64,000 bases of DNA from Caballeronia sordidicola. Lineage in GTDB: Bacteria > Pseudomonadota > Gammaproteobacteria > Burkholderiales > Burkholderiaceae. The stretch covers positions 186,001 to 250,000 of the forward strand of contig NZ_MTHB01000256.1 of NCBI RefSeq assembly GCF_002220365.1, read 5' to 3'. Numbering within the stretch: the stretch's first letter is position 1; every line of letters begins with the position of its first letter. The position numbers and the translations under genes are program-made. Positions 18,601-27,533 of this stretch are shown one piece after another. The notes beneath the pieces were generated by a model, which worked only from the letters and a program-made list of their open reading frames with translations, made no database searches and was not told the DNA's origin.

Positions 18601-19323
18601 TTACCGTGGGCTAGCCGGAACATCGTATTGCACAACGATCACAACTCTGCGATTGGCTGCGCGGGCAAATGGATCGTCTCCCATCACAGCGGGTATATTG
18701 TCCGCGCGGCCAATCGCCGCGAGCCTGTGTGGCTCGATGCCCCGATCGACCAGGAATCGTACGAGCGAGCCGGCCCTCGCGGACGAAAGCTCCCAATTTG
18801 ACTCGTATTTTGCCGTCGATATCGGCACGGAATCAGTGTGTCCTTCGACCAGGATCTGTTGCGCCGAGTGTTCCTTGAGCGCCGCCGCCACCTGGTCCAG
18901 CACTGCGTTTGAATCCTGCATCAGATGCGCCTCACCAGAGCGAAAGAGTATCTTCGCATTGATTTCGATCTCGACGCCGCGCGCACTTTCGATTACCCGG
19001 ATTTCCTGCTTGTCGCGCATAGCCTTCAGTGCGGAAATCAGTTCTTTCCTGGACGCCTGGACCTGTTCGAGCGCCGCAGTCCGGGGCGCTTGAACGTTCA
19101 CGTCGTTTGCACTCCGCTTCTCTAACGGTGCAAGCGTCAGACTTTTCGTTTCAATTTCCCGATGCTGGGCTAGCTGCATCGCGTACAGCGCGATGAATAG
19201 CACCATCAGGGTGGTCACGAGATCCGAGTACGAAATCAGCCACCGCTCGGAGAGTATCTCAGCCTCGTCGTCGAACTTGGGATTGGGTTTGAGTTTGGTA
19301 GATACTGAGGACATGATCTTCAT
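18601..19323 (-). CDS. MotB-like protein with OmpA peptidoglycan-binding domain
   Basis: This 240-aa protein is the peptidoglycan-anchored half of a MotAB-type ion-driven stator. A short cytoplasmic N-terminus precedes one transmembrane helix, ISYSDLVTTLMVLFIALYAM, with the conserved ion-carrying aspartate at residue 34. A periplasmic linker follows, then an OmpA-like domain (about 110-235) with EGHTDSVPI, NWELSSARA and ANRRVVIVV, the peptidoglycan-binding residues. The gene starts six bases after motA. A second ATG three codons in is possible. The neighbours are a MotA-like gene and a cyclic-nucleotide-binding/FliG-C-like gene, and no other flagellar genes are nearby, so it is probably not the flagellar stator. 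Confidence 0.88.
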   Translation of the reverse strand: MKIMSSVSTKLKPNPKFDDEAEILSERWLISYSDLVTTLMVLFIALYAMQLAQHREIETKSLTLAPLEKRSANDVNVQAPRTAALEQVQASRKELISALKAMRDKQEIRVIESARGVEIEINAKILFRSGEAHLMQDSNAVLDQVAAALKEHSAQQILVEGHTDSVPISTAKYESNWELSSARAGSLVRFLVDRGIEPHRLAAIGRADNIPAVMGDDPFARAANRRVVIVVQYDVPASPR

Positions 19324-19329
19324 GCGCCT

Positions 19330-20070
19330 CTAAGTAATATCCGCCACAAGGCGGGCTTCGATCAACTGCGGAGACTCTTTGCGGGAGATGGCAAGCAAGC
19401 CGTCAAAGTACAATTTCTTGAAGCGTAATTCGCTATCGATCCGCGCCTTGATTTTTCCGTAGATAGGCAGCAACAGGATGTTGGCGAGAGCCAGTCCGTA
19501 CAGCGTCGTGATAAAAGCGACCGCGACACCCTGACCAAGCTGAGCAGGTTCCAGGAGGTGCCCGGTCACCTGAACCAGACCCAGCACCGCGCCCAGGATG
19601 CCGAAGGTAGGAGCATAACCTCCGGCCTGCAGCCATATCCGCGCCGCTGCCATCTGATTGCGCTCGTACGCGTCCAGTTCTCTTTGCAACGCATCCTCGA
19701 TCACGGCAGTCGGCACACCATTGGCGATCAGCTCCAGTCCTCTCTTGGCAAAGGGGCTGATGCCTTCGGGATCGATGGTTTCGAATGCGAGCATCCCTTC
19801 CACTTTTGCTTTATGACCCCATTCGAGCAAGATGGTCAGGTTTGCCCGATCCACTGGTTTGGCGTTGGTGAAAACCATGCTGAGTTGCCTGACCCCGGCC
19901 GAAAACTTGACCCACGTGTTCTGAACCATCACGGCGCCGATCGTGCCGCCCAGCACAATGACAATCGCTTCCACCTGAAAGAGCGTCAGGAAGCGGCCAC
20001 CTTCCAAAGTGAACCCGGCCACGATAGCGACGATGCCAAGCAGCGCTCCGCACAGCGTTAGGATGTCCAT
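19330..20070 (-). CDS. MotA/TolQ/ExbB-like stator channel protein
   Basis: This 246-aa protein is the inner-membrane, cytoplasm-facing half of the ion-driven motor. Helices 1-2 are at the N-terminus (LCGALLGIVAIVAGFTLEGG and VEAIVIVLGGTIGAVMVQNT). A large cytoplasmic domain (about 60-140) would contact a rotor, and helices 3-4 are GGYAPTFGILGAVLGLVQVT and VAVAFITTLYGLALANILLL, holding the conserved proline and glycine pattern of MotA. It is closer to PomA/MotA than to ExbB because the cytoplasmic loop lies between helices 2 and 3. It follows the cNMP/FliG-like gene by 69 bases and precedes motB by six. Confidence 0.88.
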   Translation of the reverse strand: MDILTLCGALLGIVAIVAGFTLEGGRFLTLFQVEAIVIVLGGTIGAVMVQNTWVKFSAGVRQLSMVFTNAKPVDRANLTILLEWGHKAKVEGMLAFETIDPEGISPFAKRGLELIANGVPTAVIEDALQRELDAYERNQMAAARIWLQAGGYAPTFGILGAVLGLVQVTGHLLEPAQLGQGVAVAFITTLYGLALANILLLPIYGKIKARIDSELRFKKLYFDGLLAISRKESPQLIEARLVADIT

Positions 20071-20139
20071 TCGATCTCTCGTTTATATTTTGACGACTGT
20101 GACTGGTTTCGATGCTGATCCGCCGTACTGGCCAGATAT

Positions 20140-21405
20140 TCAGGTTCCGACCGAAAGCTGTTCGGGGGCGTCGGCTGCAGGCCCGGCTTTTATCGACTTG
20201 ACCAGTTGAATGAAGCGTTCTTCGATGTCCTGTATCTCGAGAGGATTGATCACGAGGTCGCGCCGCATGATCCACGACGTCTCGCTTTGCCGTGCCTTGG
20301 TCATGACTGAAAGCAACCGTTCAGAGACCGTGTGGTCCGTCGCCGAAGCGAGCAGTTTCGCGAGATCGTAGGTATCGAACGCGCTGACGGCATCGAATAG
20401 CGTGCGGTCGTCAATGAGATCAAGGTCCGTAAGCGATTCGAGTTCGCTGGCTGGTCGCGCCTTTTTCTTGGAGAAATAAGCTACGCCGTTCTTTTCGATG
20501 TACGTCAGTACTTTGGTTCGCCGGAACGCGAAGATATCTTCGGCAATTTCCGCACGCGAGAGCTTATCGAGTATCAACTGTCTCTCGACGCCGATAAGCG
20601 CCTCAAGGTCAGACAGTTCTATCAATTCCAGTTCGCTGGCGATCGAAATATCAAGATCGTGGTCACCCACTCGTTGAGCACGTTCGATGATTCGCACGGG
20701 ATCGAACGTGACAACCTGCCTGCTGATGGTGTCTTCGGCGGCGGGAGTCGGGAGGTTGCCGAGAAAGTCCGCGTGACCGGTTTCGAGCATGACGAGGTTG
20801 AGTTTCTCCATGCGTTTGAGCATGGCCATGACATGCACGCGCGGATGCCCTGCTATTGCCTGGCACCGCTTGCAGACGTCAGTAAGCGCGATTGACACTT
20901 CATCGGATTGGAGCCGGCGAGCTCGTGGTTCCCGACTTTCACCTCCCGCCATCAAGCTGAGCACGTGGGCGTAGGAGACAATGCCGGGCAAGAAGTCAGC
21001 GTTCGTGTATGTCGCCAGGAGTTCGTCCTTTCTTTTGTTTCTGCGAATCAGCGTGCGCATCAAGTGGCGAAGGAGCGGTGAGACGCGCTCCAGTTCTTCT
21101 TCGACGAGCTTTGCTTCGATCACGCTCAATCGGCAGAAGCTAAGCGCCTTCGCGGTCGACCCGCGCGGCTCCGAAGGCAACAACGCGGACTCTCCGAAGC
21201 ACTCTCCCTTGCCCAGGGTCGCAAGGACAACACGCCTGTCGTCGCATTTCGCCGAAATCTCGACTTTTCCTTCGGCAATCACATAGATCGCCGAGGTTCC
21301 GATATACCCTTCCGAGTAGATGACTTCACCCGGTGCGACTGTCCGCAGTCTGGACAAGGTTTCCTGATTCAATGTAGCCCCCGAAGTGTTGACGCCCGGT
21401 CCCAT
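20140..21405 (-). CDS. Cyclic-nucleotide-binding protein with FliG-C-like C-terminal domain
   Basis: This 421-aa protein has no close family that I recognise. Residues about 15-125 form a cNMP-binding domain. Its phosphate-binding cassette, FGESALLPSEPRGSTAKA, keeps the Glu (72) and Arg (81) that contact cyclic nucleotide, so binding is likely. Residues about 140-230 are helical and resemble the Crp winged-helix region weakly (CKRCQAIAGHPRVHVMAMLK). The C-terminus (about 320-405) aligns by eye with the FliG torque domain: LTDLDLIDDRTLFDAVSAFD, then LAKLLASATDHTVSERLLS and NPLEIQDIEERFIQLVKSI. FliG is the rotor protein that MotA pushes, and a MotA/MotB pair is encoded directly downstream. I infer a nucleotide-gated partner for this stator. 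I use the ATG at 21405; a TTG at 21426 is the alternative. Confidence 0.8.
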   Translation of the reverse strand: MGPGVNTSGATLNQETLSRLRTVAPGEVIYSEGYIGTSAIYVIAEGKVEISAKCDDRRVVLATLGKGECFGESALLPSEPRGSTAKALSFCRLSVIEAKLVEEELERVSPLLRHLMRTLIRRNKRKDELLATYTNADFLPGIVSYAHVLSLMAGGESREPRARRLQSDEVSIALTDVCKRCQAIAGHPRVHVMAMLKRMEKLNLVMLETGHADFLGNLPTPAAEDTISRQVVTFDPVRIIERAQRVGDHDLDISIASELELIELSDLEALIGVERQLILDKLSRAEIAEDIFAFRRTKVLTYIEKNGVAYFSKKKARPASELESLTDLDLIDDRTLFDAVSAFDTYDLAKLLASATDHTVSERLLSVMTKARQSETSWIMRRDLVINPLEIQDIEERFIQLVKSIKAGPAADAPEQLSVGT

Positions 21406-21432
21406 TTTTGTTTGTCGGGCACTCAAGCGTTT

Positions 21433-21468
21433 GGCCGATATTTACGTGTTCTGGGTGCAATATCGGCC
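21433..21468 (-). promoter_or_regulatory. Perfect inverted repeat upstream of the cNMP/FliG-like gene
   Basis: GGCCGATAT (21433-21441) and ATATCGGCC (21460-21468) are perfect inverted copies 18 bases apart, 28-63 bases upstream of the ATG. This could be an operator or a hairpin in the leader controlling the motor operon. Confidence 0.55.
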
Positions 21469-21907
21469 CTTTTTGGGAACTCTTTAGCGACGGTTACGCA
21501 ACAAATTGATCGATTGGAGGAGGGCGTAAGAGCGCTGCTCCCGGGCGCGTTCTAACGATCATTTTCTGCAAATACGCAAACGTTAAAGCGGGTCCGCAAG
21601 GGCCAATTGGCGTCAAGCTTGCATGGGAAGACCGAATGCGTCAGCGGGTAAAAGCGCGGTGTTGCGGCGAGCGCTTAATAGACGGTTTTGCCGCAGCAAG
21701 GCGTGAGGAGGAACTGAGATCACTGCGCAAAGCATTGCTTGAATTTCAAGGTCGTAGCATTGATCTTCGTTTGTAACGCTTTCATTTTTGCGATTTCAAT
21801 AAATAAGTATTGCTATGCATTTATCGCCATATAACCCATCAGTACGATGGCACTTCGTTGTTGCGAACGCGAACCCGACGCCTCGCTGCCAGTGAGCGCG
21901 TATAGCG
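21469..21907. other. Intergenic region, no gene recognised
   Basis: This stretch lies upstream of the motor operon and downstream of the LysR gene, both on the minus strand. It should hold the motor operon promoter. Short open frames here lack similarity and ribosome-binding sites. It turns AT-rich around 21770-21830. Confidence 0.5.
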
Positions 21908-22804
21908 CTACAGCTTCTCATTCCCCAGTCTCGCCGCGAGAAAATCAACCAGCAACCGGGTCCTCTGCGGCAACATCCTGGTCTTGAGCCACATCGCATG
22001 CAGCGGCAATGGCGACAGCTCGTAATCTGACAGCAAGACTTCGACCATGCCGGCATCCAGCCAGTTGCGGATCTGCCAGAACGCCGCTACTCCGATCCCC
22101 ATTCCGCCCGCCGCTCCAGCGTTGACGGCGGCCACCTGGTTACTGTCAAATCGGCCCGCTACACTAACGTTGATAACCTTGCCGTTACGATCGAAAAAGC
22201 GCCATCGCGCGGGATGCTCCACGCCGGTCCGAATGACGCAATCGTGCTTCGTCAAGTCCCGCGGATGTGCCGGCCGGCCATGTTCAGCAAGATAACCGGG
22301 TGCAGCAAACACGACGCGGCGAATCGTCCCGATGCGCCGCGCGACCAATCTGGAATCCGGGATTTCGCCAATGCGAATCGTGACATCCGCGCCGCTTTCG
22401 GCGGGATCACGATACTCATCGCCCAGATCCAGTGACAGGCTCAAATGCGGATGCCGTTGTAAAAACTCGGCGGCAAGCGGCGCGACATACTGTGGCCCGA
22501 ACAGCGTCGGCGCGTTCACACGCAAGCGCCCCGTGAGCTTGTGGGCCTCTTCGGCCAACTCCGTGCGCGCCAGTTCAAGCTCGGACAGTGCACCTTTGAT
22601 ACGTTGGTAATAGCGCAGGCCGGCAGCGCTTGGCCGGGACGTGCGCGTCGTGCGCACGATCAACGTCGAGCCGTGCGCACGCTCGAGCTCTTGCAGTGAA
22701 CGACTGACCGCCTGCAGCGAGCGCCCAAGGCGGCGCGCGGCGCTTGTCAGGCTGCCTTCCTCAACGACCGCCACCAATGTTTCGAGATCACGTAGCGCGT
22801 CCAT
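21908..22804 (-). CDS. LysR-family transcriptional regulator
   Basis: This 298-aa regulator has an N-terminal winged helix, LETLVAVVEEGSLTSAARRL then GRSLQAVSRSLQELERAHGS, and a periplasmic-binding-protein-like effector domain after a linker helix. It is of the CrgA/DhcR-like short-linker kind. I start it at MDALRD (22804) because GGGAGAA lies about seven bases upstream. It is divergent from the MFS exporter and hydrolase genes at 22911-25075 with about 106 bases between them, so it very likely controls them. Confidence 0.92.
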   Translation of the reverse strand: MDALRDLETLVAVVEEGSLTSAARRLGRSLQAVSRSLQELERAHGSTLIVRTTRTSRPSAAGLRYYQRIKGALSELELARTELAEEAHKLTGRLRVNAPTLFGPQYVAPLAAEFLQRHPHLSLSLDLGDEYRDPAESGADVTIRIGEIPDSRLVARRIGTIRRVVFAAPGYLAEHGRPAHPRDLTKHDCVIRTGVEHPARWRFFDRNGKVINVSVAGRFDSNQVAAVNAGAAGGMGIGVAAFWQIRNWLDAGMVEVLLSDYELSPLPLHAMWLKTRMLPQRTRLLVDFLAARLGNEKL

Positions 22805-22910
22805 CCGACTATTCTCCCGATTTTCGTGAGGATGAATCAAACTTTACGCTGATTATCATTAACTGGCACTGGAGTAGCATCGATTTACCCCCACTTCCGG
22901 CGTGCTGATC

Positions 22911-24134
22911 ATGGACTTTCCCGCTCTCCGATGTAACACCAATGCCCCTGCAGAGTTGCCGGCACGGGCCGTTGCCACCTTCTGGTTTGCAGCAATGGTC
23001 GCTGTCGCCGTGTTACCGCTCTATGCATCGCAAACATTGATCGGGCCGCTGGCGACGGGATTGCATCTCGGCGCGTGGACTACGCTCGTGACGGCGCTGA
23101 CGTTGTTCGGCTATGCGGTTGGACTGGTCGGGCTCGTGCCGTTGGTCGATCGCTGGCCGAACCGTGCATTGATTGCTGCGACGCTGATCGCGCAAATCGT
23201 CTGCCTCGCAGGGGCGGCCGCGGCCTCTGCGGCGGCGGTGTTTCTGGCGGCATCCTTCGCTGTCGGCGTGACCGCGAGCGTCGTGCAGATGCTGGTGCCG
23301 GCAGCCGCATCGCTCGCGCCAGCCGCATCGCGCGGCAAGGTGGTAGGCAATGTAATGAGCGGCCTGATGCTAGGCATCCTGTTGTCGCGGCCGATTGCAA
23401 GCGTCGTCGGCGGTGCGTTCGGCTGGCGCGCATTCTATGCCGGTGACGCGCTGCTGCTCGCCGGCGTTACGCTCGTCGTGGTGCCGCGTCTACCCGACGT
23501 GCGGCCAGTGGGCACGCCGCCGTATCGCGACTTGCTCACATCGATGGGGCGACTCGTCGCGCAGGAGCCAGTGCTGCGACGGCGTGCGCTGTACCAGGGA
23601 TTGCTGATGGCAGGGTTTAATACCTTCTGGAGCAGCGTGGCTATCGTGTTGACGCGTGCGCCGCTCCATCTGGGCAGCACTGCGGTGGCGCTGTTCGCAC
23701 TGGCCGGCGGAGGCAGCGTTTTTATCGCACCGCTGGCCGGCCGGGCGGGCGATAAGGGTTGGACGGCGCGAGCGACGACCTTGGCACATTTCATCGTCTT
23801 GGGAGCGGCATTAGTAGCGGCGTTTTCCCTGGTGCCCGGGATGCCCCGCATGGCGTCGATTGGCCTGCTCGCGGCAGCGGCATTTTTCATCGATGGGGGC
23901 GTGATAGCCGATCAGGCGCTCGGCCGTCGCGCGATCAATTTGCTCTCGCCCGAATCACGTGGCCGGGTGAACGGCCTCTATACAGGTCTGTTCTTTCTCG
24001 GCAGCGCCGTGGGCGCAACGATCGCTGGACCGGCGTTCGCTCATTGGGGCTGGCCCGGCGTATGCACGGCAACGCTAGCGTTTTTTGCCGCAGCCGCCGT
24101 GCTGCATGCACGCGAGAACTCACACGGCGCATGA
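22911..24134 (+). CDS. MFS transporter (YnfM-like drug/metabolite exporter)
   Basis: This 407-aa major facilitator protein has 12 predicted helices. The N-half runs from FWFAAMVAVAVLPLYASQTL and the C-half from ALYQGLLMAGFNTFWSSVAI to the last helix LAFFAAAAVLHA. The motif RVNGLYTGLFFLGSAVGATI near the C-terminus and the short loops fit the YnfM/arabinose-exporter-like group. The ATG at 22911 is preferred to a GTG three codons earlier. It is divergent from a LysR gene and followed 32 bases later by an alpha/beta hydrolase, which suggests export of, or protection from, a compound the hydrolase acts on. Confidence 0.9.
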   Translation: MDFPALRCNTNAPAELPARAVATFWFAAMVAVAVLPLYASQTLIGPLATGLHLGAWTTLVTALTLFGYAVGLVGLVPLVDRWPNRALIAATLIAQIVCLAGAAAASAAAVFLAASFAVGVTASVVQMLVPAAASLAPAASRGKVVGNVMSGLMLGILLSRPIASVVGGAFGWRAFYAGDALLLAGVTLVVVPRLPDVRPVGTPPYRDLLTSMGRLVAQEPVLRRRALYQGLLMAGFNTFWSSVAIVLTRAPLHLGSTAVALFALAGGGSVFIAPLAGRAGDKGWTARATTLAHFIVLGAALVAAFSLVPGMPRMASIGLLAAAAFFIDGGVIADQALGRRAINLLSPESRGRVNGLYTGLFFLGSAVGATIAGPAFAHWGWPGVCTATLAFFAAAAVLHARENSHGA

Positions 24135-24166
24135 TTGCCGCAACCCGCATCTTGAGGAGAATTGCC

Positions 24167-25075
24167 ATGTCATCCACACGCGCCACCATGCGCTATCGCA
24201 GCATCGACATCGATGGACTAGACGTGTTCTATCGTGAAGCAGGCCCCGATGACGCGCCGGTGATTCTGCTGCTGCACGGCTTTCCGTCGTCGTCACGCAT
24301 GTACGAAACGTTGATGCCGTTGCTCGCCACGGACTACCGCGTGATTGCCCCGGACTATCCCGGCTTCGGGCACAGTAGCGCCCCATCACCGGATCAGTTT
24401 GAATACACATTTGATCATCTTGCCGATGTAATGACGCGCTTGGTCGACAAGCTCCAGGTGCAGCGCTACACATTGGTCATGCAGGACTACGGCGGTCCCG
24501 TTGGATTGCGCGTCGCTCTGCAACGGCCGGAAGCGATCGAGACGCTGGTCGTTCAAAATGCCGTAGCGCATGATGAAGGGCTCGGTCCGTTATGGGACAC
24601 GCGCAAGGCGTTCTGGAAAGATCGTGCGGCGCACGAACAGGCGCTGCGCGCCAACCTCCTTTCGCTCGCCGCAACGAAGCTTCGTCATGTTGGTCACAGT
24701 CCGGATCCGGAGCGCTACGACCCGGACAGTTGGACCGACGAGTTCGCGTTTCTGTCGCGTCCCGGTCAGATCGACATTCAGACCGAACTCTTTTACGACT
24801 ATCGGACCAACGTCGAGCGCTATCCGCAGTGGCAAGAGTATTTGAGGAAACACCAGCCACCTACGCTTGTCCTGTGGGGCAAAACCGATCCGTCGTTCTC
24901 AGTTGCGGGCGCTCATGCGTACCGGAACGATGTGCCGGACGCGGAGGTTCATCTACTCGAAGGTGGCCACTTCGTGCTCGATGAGGCATGCGATGAGGTG
25001 GCCCTGCTAATGAAGCGTTTTCTCGACGCCAAGCTGAAAGACGGGCGTTGTCAGGTCGATGTGCCGGGCGAGTAA
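24167..25075 (+). CDS. Alpha/beta hydrolase with Asp nucleophile (haloalkane dehalogenase/epoxide hydrolase type)
   Basis: This 302-aa cytoplasmic hydrolase has the oxyanion segment LLLHGFPSSSRMYETL, the nucleophile elbow VMQDYGGPVGLR, the acid region LWGKTDPSFSV and the catalytic histidine in GGHFVLDE. An aspartate at the elbow, in place of serine, points to epoxide hydrolases and dehalogenases rather than esterases. The ATG at 24167 has AGGAGA seven bases upstream; the frame is open far upstream across the MFS gene but that part is not coding. It shares the LysR-divergent operon with the MFS exporter. Confidence 0.9.
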   Translation: MSSTRATMRYRSIDIDGLDVFYREAGPDDAPVILLLHGFPSSSRMYETLMPLLATDYRVIAPDYPGFGHSSAPSPDQFEYTFDHLADVMTRLVDKLQVQRYTLVMQDYGGPVGLRVALQRPEAIETLVVQNAVAHDEGLGPLWDTRKAFWKDRAAHEQALRANLLSLAATKLRHVGHSPDPERYDPDSWTDEFAFLSRPGQIDIQTELFYDYRTNVERYPQWQEYLRKHQPPTLVLWGKTDPSFSVAGAHAYRNDVPDAEVHLLEGGHFVLDEACDEVALLMKRFLDAKLKDGRCQVDVPGE

Positions 25076-25203
25076 GAGGGCGAGGTGAAGAAAGCGGCAT
25101 CGCTCTATTACGGCCACCCGTTCGCAGGTAGTTAAAAGGACTGGCGCACCGCGTGCGGAATCTTGCATCGTATTCGTTTATACGGCATCCTGACCAAGAC
25201 CGA

Positions 25204-26106
25204 TCAGGTGCTGGTCGACATCGAGAGATCCCGAAGACTTCCTGTCAATGTTTCAATGACGACTTCCCGTAACCGCGCTGCGGCGGGCTGCAATGATCGT
25301 CCACCGTCATGCAGCGAGACGCTCAATGTAGGAGGTGCTACCGCCGGCAACCCCATCGCGTCGCCTACCGTCTGCAAACAATTCGGTAAGCCGACTGTCG
25401 TGCGCAGCGTCACGCCCAGCCCAGCTTCAACAGCGGCCCATAGCCCGTGAAGACTAGGACTGGTGAATGCAATACGCCAAGGTAGACCGGCATCGTCCAG
25501 TGCGGCAAGCGCGCGTTGACGAAAGAAGCATGGGGTCTGGTACATCACGAGCGAGATGGGCTCGCCGGGCGCCCACAGCCTCTCAAAGGATACCGGCCCG
25601 ATCCAGGCCAACGGCAACACGCCCACCAGTTCGGCATCACTGCGTGCCTCATTACCGAGCGCAACGACGAGATCCAACTCGTCCTTGTCGAGGCTCTCCA
25701 GCAGGTGCCGGTTCCGATCTACAACTGCTTCGATCCGCACCGCTGGATGCGCGCGTTTGAAGCGGCCGAGAACCTCAGGCAACCAGGCTTCCGCGAAATC
25801 GGCAGGAAGACCGATACGCACGATTCCATCGATGGTGAAGCCGCGAACGGCGGAGACCGCTTCGTCGTTGAGATCCAGAATTCGACGGGCGTAGGCCAGT
25901 ACCAATTCACCCGCCGAAGTGAGCGCGAGACCCCGTCCTTGCTTCTGGAAAAGCGGCTCGCCAACCTGCGCTTCGATCTTGCGAATCTGCTGGCTGATCG
26001 CCGACTGCGAACGGCCGAGTCGATCCGCTGCCCGATTGAAGCTGCCCAGTTCGTGAGCGATCACCAACGTGCGAAGCACGTCCATATCAAGATTCACGCG
26101 GACCAT
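25204..26106 (-). CDS. LysR-family transcriptional regulator
   Basis: This 300-aa regulator has the HTH MDVLRTLVIAHELGSFNRAA then DRLGRSQSAISQQIRKIEAQ, a linker helix and an effector-binding domain. It is divergent from an MFS exporter gene starting 65 bases away and the spacer holds an inverted repeat, so the exporter is the probable target. The last residues (LSMSTST) run close to the end of the convergent hydrolase gene. Confidence 0.92.
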   Translation of the reverse strand: MVRVNLDMDVLRTLVIAHELGSFNRAADRLGRSQSAISQQIRKIEAQVGEPLFQKQGRGLALTSAGELVLAYARRILDLNDEAVSAVRGFTIDGIVRIGLPADFAEAWLPEVLGRFKRAHPAVRIEAVVDRNRHLLESLDKDELDLVVALGNEARSDAELVGVLPLAWIGPVSFERLWAPGEPISLVMYQTPCFFRQRALAALDDAGLPWRIAFTSPSLHGLWAAVEAGLGVTLRTTVGLPNCLQTVGDAMGLPAVAPPTLSVSLHDGGRSLQPAAARLREVVIETLTGSLRDLSMSTST

Positions 26107-26129
26107 AGTTCAGTTTTTCGAAGGCGTTG

Positions 26130-26155
26130 AATAAGAATTATCGAATTTTCTTATT
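26130..26155. promoter_or_regulatory. Inverted repeat between divergent LysR and MFS genes
   Basis: AATAAGAA (26130-26137) and TTCTTATT (26148-26155) are perfect inverted copies ten bases apart, placed midway in the 64-base spacer. This is a reasonable LysR binding site acting on both promoters. Confidence 0.5.
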
Positions 26156-26170
26156 ATTCTAAAGCGCTTA

Positions 26171-27496
26171 GTGTCTGCACATTCAGATTTCTACGGGATG
26201 GGCCGCGTGACACCACAGACCGTACGCCTCTATGGCGTGTCAATCGCAACTGCCAAAGTCGGCACGGGCTTCTTCTTCCTGATCAACACCTGGCTAGTCA
26301 TCGGCATTACGGGTCGGCCCTCGAGTGCAGCAATCACGCTTGTGATGACGGTCCTCCCGGGCGTGCTGCTGTCACCGTTCATTGGTGTGGCATTGGACCG
26401 GTGTCAGCCGGCACGCCTTGCCTGCCAGGCGGACCTTTTCCGCTGGATCGTACTGGCGGGCTACGGCCTTCTTTATGCCGCAGGTCGGGCGACGGCCCCA
26501 ACCGCCTATGCGGTCAGCTTTCTTATTGCGTTCGGAAATGAAATCCAGGTCCTGTCGTGGCGGACGGCCGTTGCGCGGGAGGCCTCGCCCGACGAATTGT
26601 TTCGTCTGAACGCGTTGACCGTGGTCACGGGGCAATCCGGCCAGATCCTGGGTGCCGCCGCGTCCGGCATCGTGCTCGCGGCCATCGGTGCGGCCGCTAC
26701 GGTCGGTGTCGCCAGCATGACCTATCTACTCGCCGCGCTCTCCGGTTTTGTCGTCGCGCGGCGAATGCGCGCGGTCGAGTTCGACCCGCACGCATCCGGG
26801 AGCGGTGCGAAGAAACATCTGAACGATTTGCGCGCGGGCATGCGTCATATAGCAGAGCGCCCGGAGATCGCGTTTTTCTACGGGCTCATGCTCGCAAACA
26901 TGACGGTCATCTTCGGCATCAATGCCATGCTGGCGCCGTTCGTGCGCGAGGAGCTTCGTCTTGGCGCCGACGCTTTCGGGAAGATCGATGCGGGCTATGC
27001 GCTCGGCGCGATCGTCAGCGGTCTCGTCATTGTTCGGCTCGCGGACCGATTTGGTCGGCGCACCATCCTTGTACTGGGATTTCTTGTCGCTGCGTCCAGT
27101 CTGCTTGCCTTTGCGCAATGCCGCGGATTGCTCGCCGCATTCGTGACCTATGTCGGACTAGGCGTGAGTTTTCAGAGCAGCGTCATTGCGCTCAGTGCCG
27201 CGCAGCGGGCAACCGATCCGCACTATCAGGGGCGCGTGAACGCAAGCTTCAACGTGCTCAACGGCGCTGCCGGCCTCCTCATTTACGGCATCGTCGCGAT
27301 AAGCGCCGGACATCATCTCTATCGCCAGCTTTACGTCTGCCAGGCAGCGACGATGCTGATCCTCATTCCGATCGTCGTCCTGGCGAGCCGGCGACACCGC
27401 ATCAACCAGTTCCTGGTACGCGACGACCAGGCGCCTTCGCTGAATTTTCGGTCGACTCTGATGCCGGCCTGCCAGCAAGGCGTCGGACGGAGCTAA
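26171..27496 (+). CDS. MFS transporter, EntS/MFS_3-like exporter
   Basis: This 441-aa permease has about 12 helices. Motif A-like GVALDRCQPARLACQADLFR follows helix 2, and a repeat-equivalent RLADRFGRRTILVLGF is in the second half. The pattern SWRTAVAREASPDELFRLNA and GRVNASFNVLNGAAGLLIYG fits the siderophore/drug exporter group containing EntS. It starts with GTG at 26171; an ATG nine codons in is an alternative. It is followed 37 bases later by a secreted lipocalin-like protein, and regulated from the divergent LysR gene. Confidence 0.88.
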   Translation: MSAHSDFYGMGRVTPQTVRLYGVSIATAKVGTGFFFLINTWLVIGITGRPSSAAITLVMTVLPGVLLSPFIGVALDRCQPARLACQADLFRWIVLAGYGLLYAAGRATAPTAYAVSFLIAFGNEIQVLSWRTAVAREASPDELFRLNALTVVTGQSGQILGAAASGIVLAAIGAAATVGVASMTYLLAALSGFVVARRMRAVEFDPHASGSGAKKHLNDLRAGMRHIAERPEIAFFYGLMLANMTVIFGINAMLAPFVREELRLGADAFGKIDAGYALGAIVSGLVIVRLADRFGRRTILVLGFLVAASSLLAFAQCRGLLAAFVTYVGLGVSFQSSVIALSAAQRATDPHYQGRVNASFNVLNGAAGLLIYGIVAISAGHHLYRQLYVCQAATMLILIPIVVLASRRHRINQFLVRDDQAPSLNFRSTLMPACQQGVGRS

Positions 27497-27533
27497 ACAC
27501 TTTCGTTCGAATTCCTTATGAGATTTTAAAAAG

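Noticed and set aside
18601..21405. Zorya-type anti-phage system
   Set aside because: MotA- and MotB-like genes are present, but no ZorC or ZorD helicase/nuclease genes, and the third gene is a cNMP/FliG-like protein.
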